64,000 bases of DNA from positions 744,001-808,000 of the forward strand of contig JANCIK010000001.1 of the NCBI GenBank assembly GCA_028532985.1, given 5' to 3'. This DNA is from Stropharia rugosoannulata (Eukaryota; Basidiomycota; Agaricomycetes; Agaricales; Strophariaceae). The position numbers and the translations under genes are program-made. The stretch's first letter is position 1. Each line of letters starts with the position of its first letter. This document shows, piece after piece, positions 61,997 through 64,000 of the stretch. Below the pieces are notes generated by a model. It had not been told where the DNA came from. It saw only the letters and a program-made list of their open reading frames with translations, and ran no database searches.

Positions 61997-64000
61997 AAGT
62001 GGTTAGAATGGCCGGATCAAATGAAAGGTGCGTGGTAAGTAAGTATTGACAGGCATTACATGAGCCTTATGACATGATTGGACTGAAATGCTCACTATAT
62101 TCGCAGGCCGTCTTTAAGATTGGACATCGGCCTTGACCTACTCTTAACCTTTCCTGCATACTACTTCGCACTTTAAATAAAAATGCATTCCATTGAATAA
62201 AAGGACAGACTTGTAATGGTCATTCGACGGGGTTCGTACAGGAAGCAAATTTCCCACGACCAATATACTTCCTTTGACGGACGATCTAAGCAGTGGTCTT
62301 CAGGCTGCATAATATCCTCTTAGCATAAGTACCGCCTCCCATCGTATCAGGCAGAAGTCCGCTGGACTTCACACACGGGAGAGGAGGGCGTAGGAGAGGA
62401 GAGTACTCACGAAAAAGCAGACACGTCGGATCGGGACGCGTCCGAAACTGAGTGGGGGGCAAACCATAAATAAAGGTAAAGAAACAACTTGACTTTTTGA
62501 TCACTAATAGTTATGCGCCTTTCAGGACTGTGCTAGGTCTTGAAGAGACTGTGTTACTTGTGTACCGAGTCGTTCATCAAAAGTCTCCAAAAATGAAGTC
62601 CTTAATGCAGTGTCTACTATTATTTCGAGCGACCATTATTTTACATGGAGCTGCGACGACTGAAGTACTGAATAGGCGCGGAGTTGGATGTTGGAATAAG
62701 CGTGTCTCTGTCGCCTACTCGGGTTGAACAGTGACCCTCGCAAACGCGCGAGGTCTGTATTATCGTTAAACCCTATATAAATACATGAGGAGTTGACTAT
62801 ATACAGTAAAGAAAGTAAGAGTTTTAGGTATAGGACAAAAGGAATATAATCAATAGGGAAAGGCTGGTTGTGGCAAAGACAGTCGATGAAATAGAAGCTA
62901 TGTACATAATGTGTAAGATAAAATAATATATCATGTTGACACGACGTGGTGCGCTTGAATGACGGCGCCCGAATGCGGTAATATTTCAACATTGGAGAGG
63001 AATAATAGTAACAACGCCCGTCATACATCATGAGTGGTTTGTACGTAAAAATAAATGAGCAGTGTTGGACGTCGCGAGGACATAAGTATTACTACTTGTC
63101 CGCATGTAGAGCGGCTAATTCCTTTATCCCTTGGAATTGTAGTTGTTGAATATTCTCGTCCCGTTCATAGTTGTTACATGAATTTGTCTTATCTTCAAGT
63201 TCACGCATTCTTGAAGCTTGAACTGCTCATCGTAACTGATCCCGGCAGATTGGCAATTCTGCATTCTAGTTGCAATGTAATGAGGTCAATTTTAAACCAT
63301 ACAAAGCCGGTGACCAACTTCGTTGAACGTGTGTGTGCACATTTCACGGGACTACCTACTATCTCCGCGAGTGAAGAAACAATGTGATGATATGCTTTCT
63401 ATTTTCTTCCGAATAAATGGGCAAATTGCAGCTATAATTTAATGCGAGAAGCACGATGAGAAGCCCGGTCAGCTGTCTACTATATGCGCTAACAATCTGT
63501 AAACTTTGGCAGTCTGGCACATTGAATGATGGCTCTGACAAATGTTCGGATTAAGGAGAAAATCCTGCTAGTTAACGGTTTTATTGGCCACAGGTTCGTT
63601 GATTTTCAATTCTTTCTTTGAATGTGATGCTAAGCGAGTATTTGAAAGAAATCCGAACGAGCGCTGGATTCGATATATTCCAAAGCAAAATGACCCCAAA
63701 GGAAACTATCCGGCAGGAGGATTGTGCGCTTGTCATGCAAATCAGCTATTACTTAAGTGTCAGCCATAGCGAATCGTTGTAAGAGTCTACGGTACACTGA
63801 GGTATCTGCAAGTAAGTACATTCAACTTTTATAACTCAAACCCACCTGAATCCAACGAGCAGAACTTGACATATGTCGAAGGAGAGTACTCTGTCAAATA
63901 GGATGACGGCTCAACAAAGGGGAAATCCAGGAGCTAATCACATTCTGGTACATAATCTGTATGCCAAAATCGGTAACTGTCCATGGTTATTTTATGACAG
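61997..64000. other. gene-free stretch at the window end
   Basis: 2 kb without a recognisable exon chain. A 61-residue open stretch at 63584-63769 (+) has reasonable composition but no family match. A gene beginning beyond the window could extend here. Confidence 0.5.

Noticed and set aside
1..64000. tRNA genes, CRISPR arrays, transposons with terminal repeats
   Set aside because: None was seen on reading the window. A dedicated search would be needed to exclude small or decayed copies.

Overview
This window looks like nuclear DNA of a filamentous basidiomycete, most likely an Agaricomycete. Nearly every gene is broken by several short spliceosomal introns (about 48-75 nt, GT..AG). Coding density is about one gene per 2-3 kb on both strands. 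Typical Agaricomycete families are present: F-box/LRR proteins, a MYND protein, an atypical kinase, a ferritin-like Rds1 protein and a multi-TM orphan family. No operons, rRNA, tRNA, CRISPR or intact transposon were seen. Gene models below were made by joining exons by eye, so exon edges are inferred.

Layout, left to right. 0-7 kb is sparse: a decayed cytochrome P450 (+) and an alpha/beta-hydrolase (-). 7-12 kb has a disordered nuclear protein and a REX1-type RNA exonuclease (both +). 12.4-14.7 kb has an Ariadne-type RBR ubiquitin ligase (-). 15.9-22.3 kb has a secreted ferritin-like protein, an F-box protein and lysyl-tRNA synthetase (all -). 23.9-31.6 kb has a small F-box-like protein (+), then a GNAT acetyltransferase, the GATOR2/SEACAT subunit SEA4/MIOS and an Ohr/OsmC peroxidase (all -). 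32.2-33.7 kb has a membrane protein. 34.5-41 kb has the splicing factor RSE1/SF3B3 and a zinc-type alcohol dehydrogenase (both +). 41.3-48.3 kb has DNA topoisomerase III (-) diverging from the ribosome-biogenesis factor UTP25 (+). 48.4-54.6 kb has ATG3, a LYAR-type zinc-finger protein and a kinase-like protein (all -). 56.7-58.1 kb has a bZIP factor resembling HAC1/XBP1 (-) inside a large gene-poor area, and 60.8-62 kb has a MYND zinc-finger protein (-). The last 2 kb shows no convincing gene.

The genes are mostly housekeeping and do not form one pathway. Several touch RNA and ribosome metabolism (REX1, UTP25, LYAR-type, RSE1, KRS1). Others touch stress and nutrient signalling (SEA4, ATG3, Ohr, HAC1-like). 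The most interesting points are: a frame switch in the bZIP gene that fits unconventional Ire1 splicing; an alternative upstream start giving lysyl-tRNA synthetase a mitochondrial-type presequence; an 8-nt microexon that restores the zinc-finger motif of the LYAR-type gene; and a topoisomerase III tail with three GRF and two CCHC zinc fingers.
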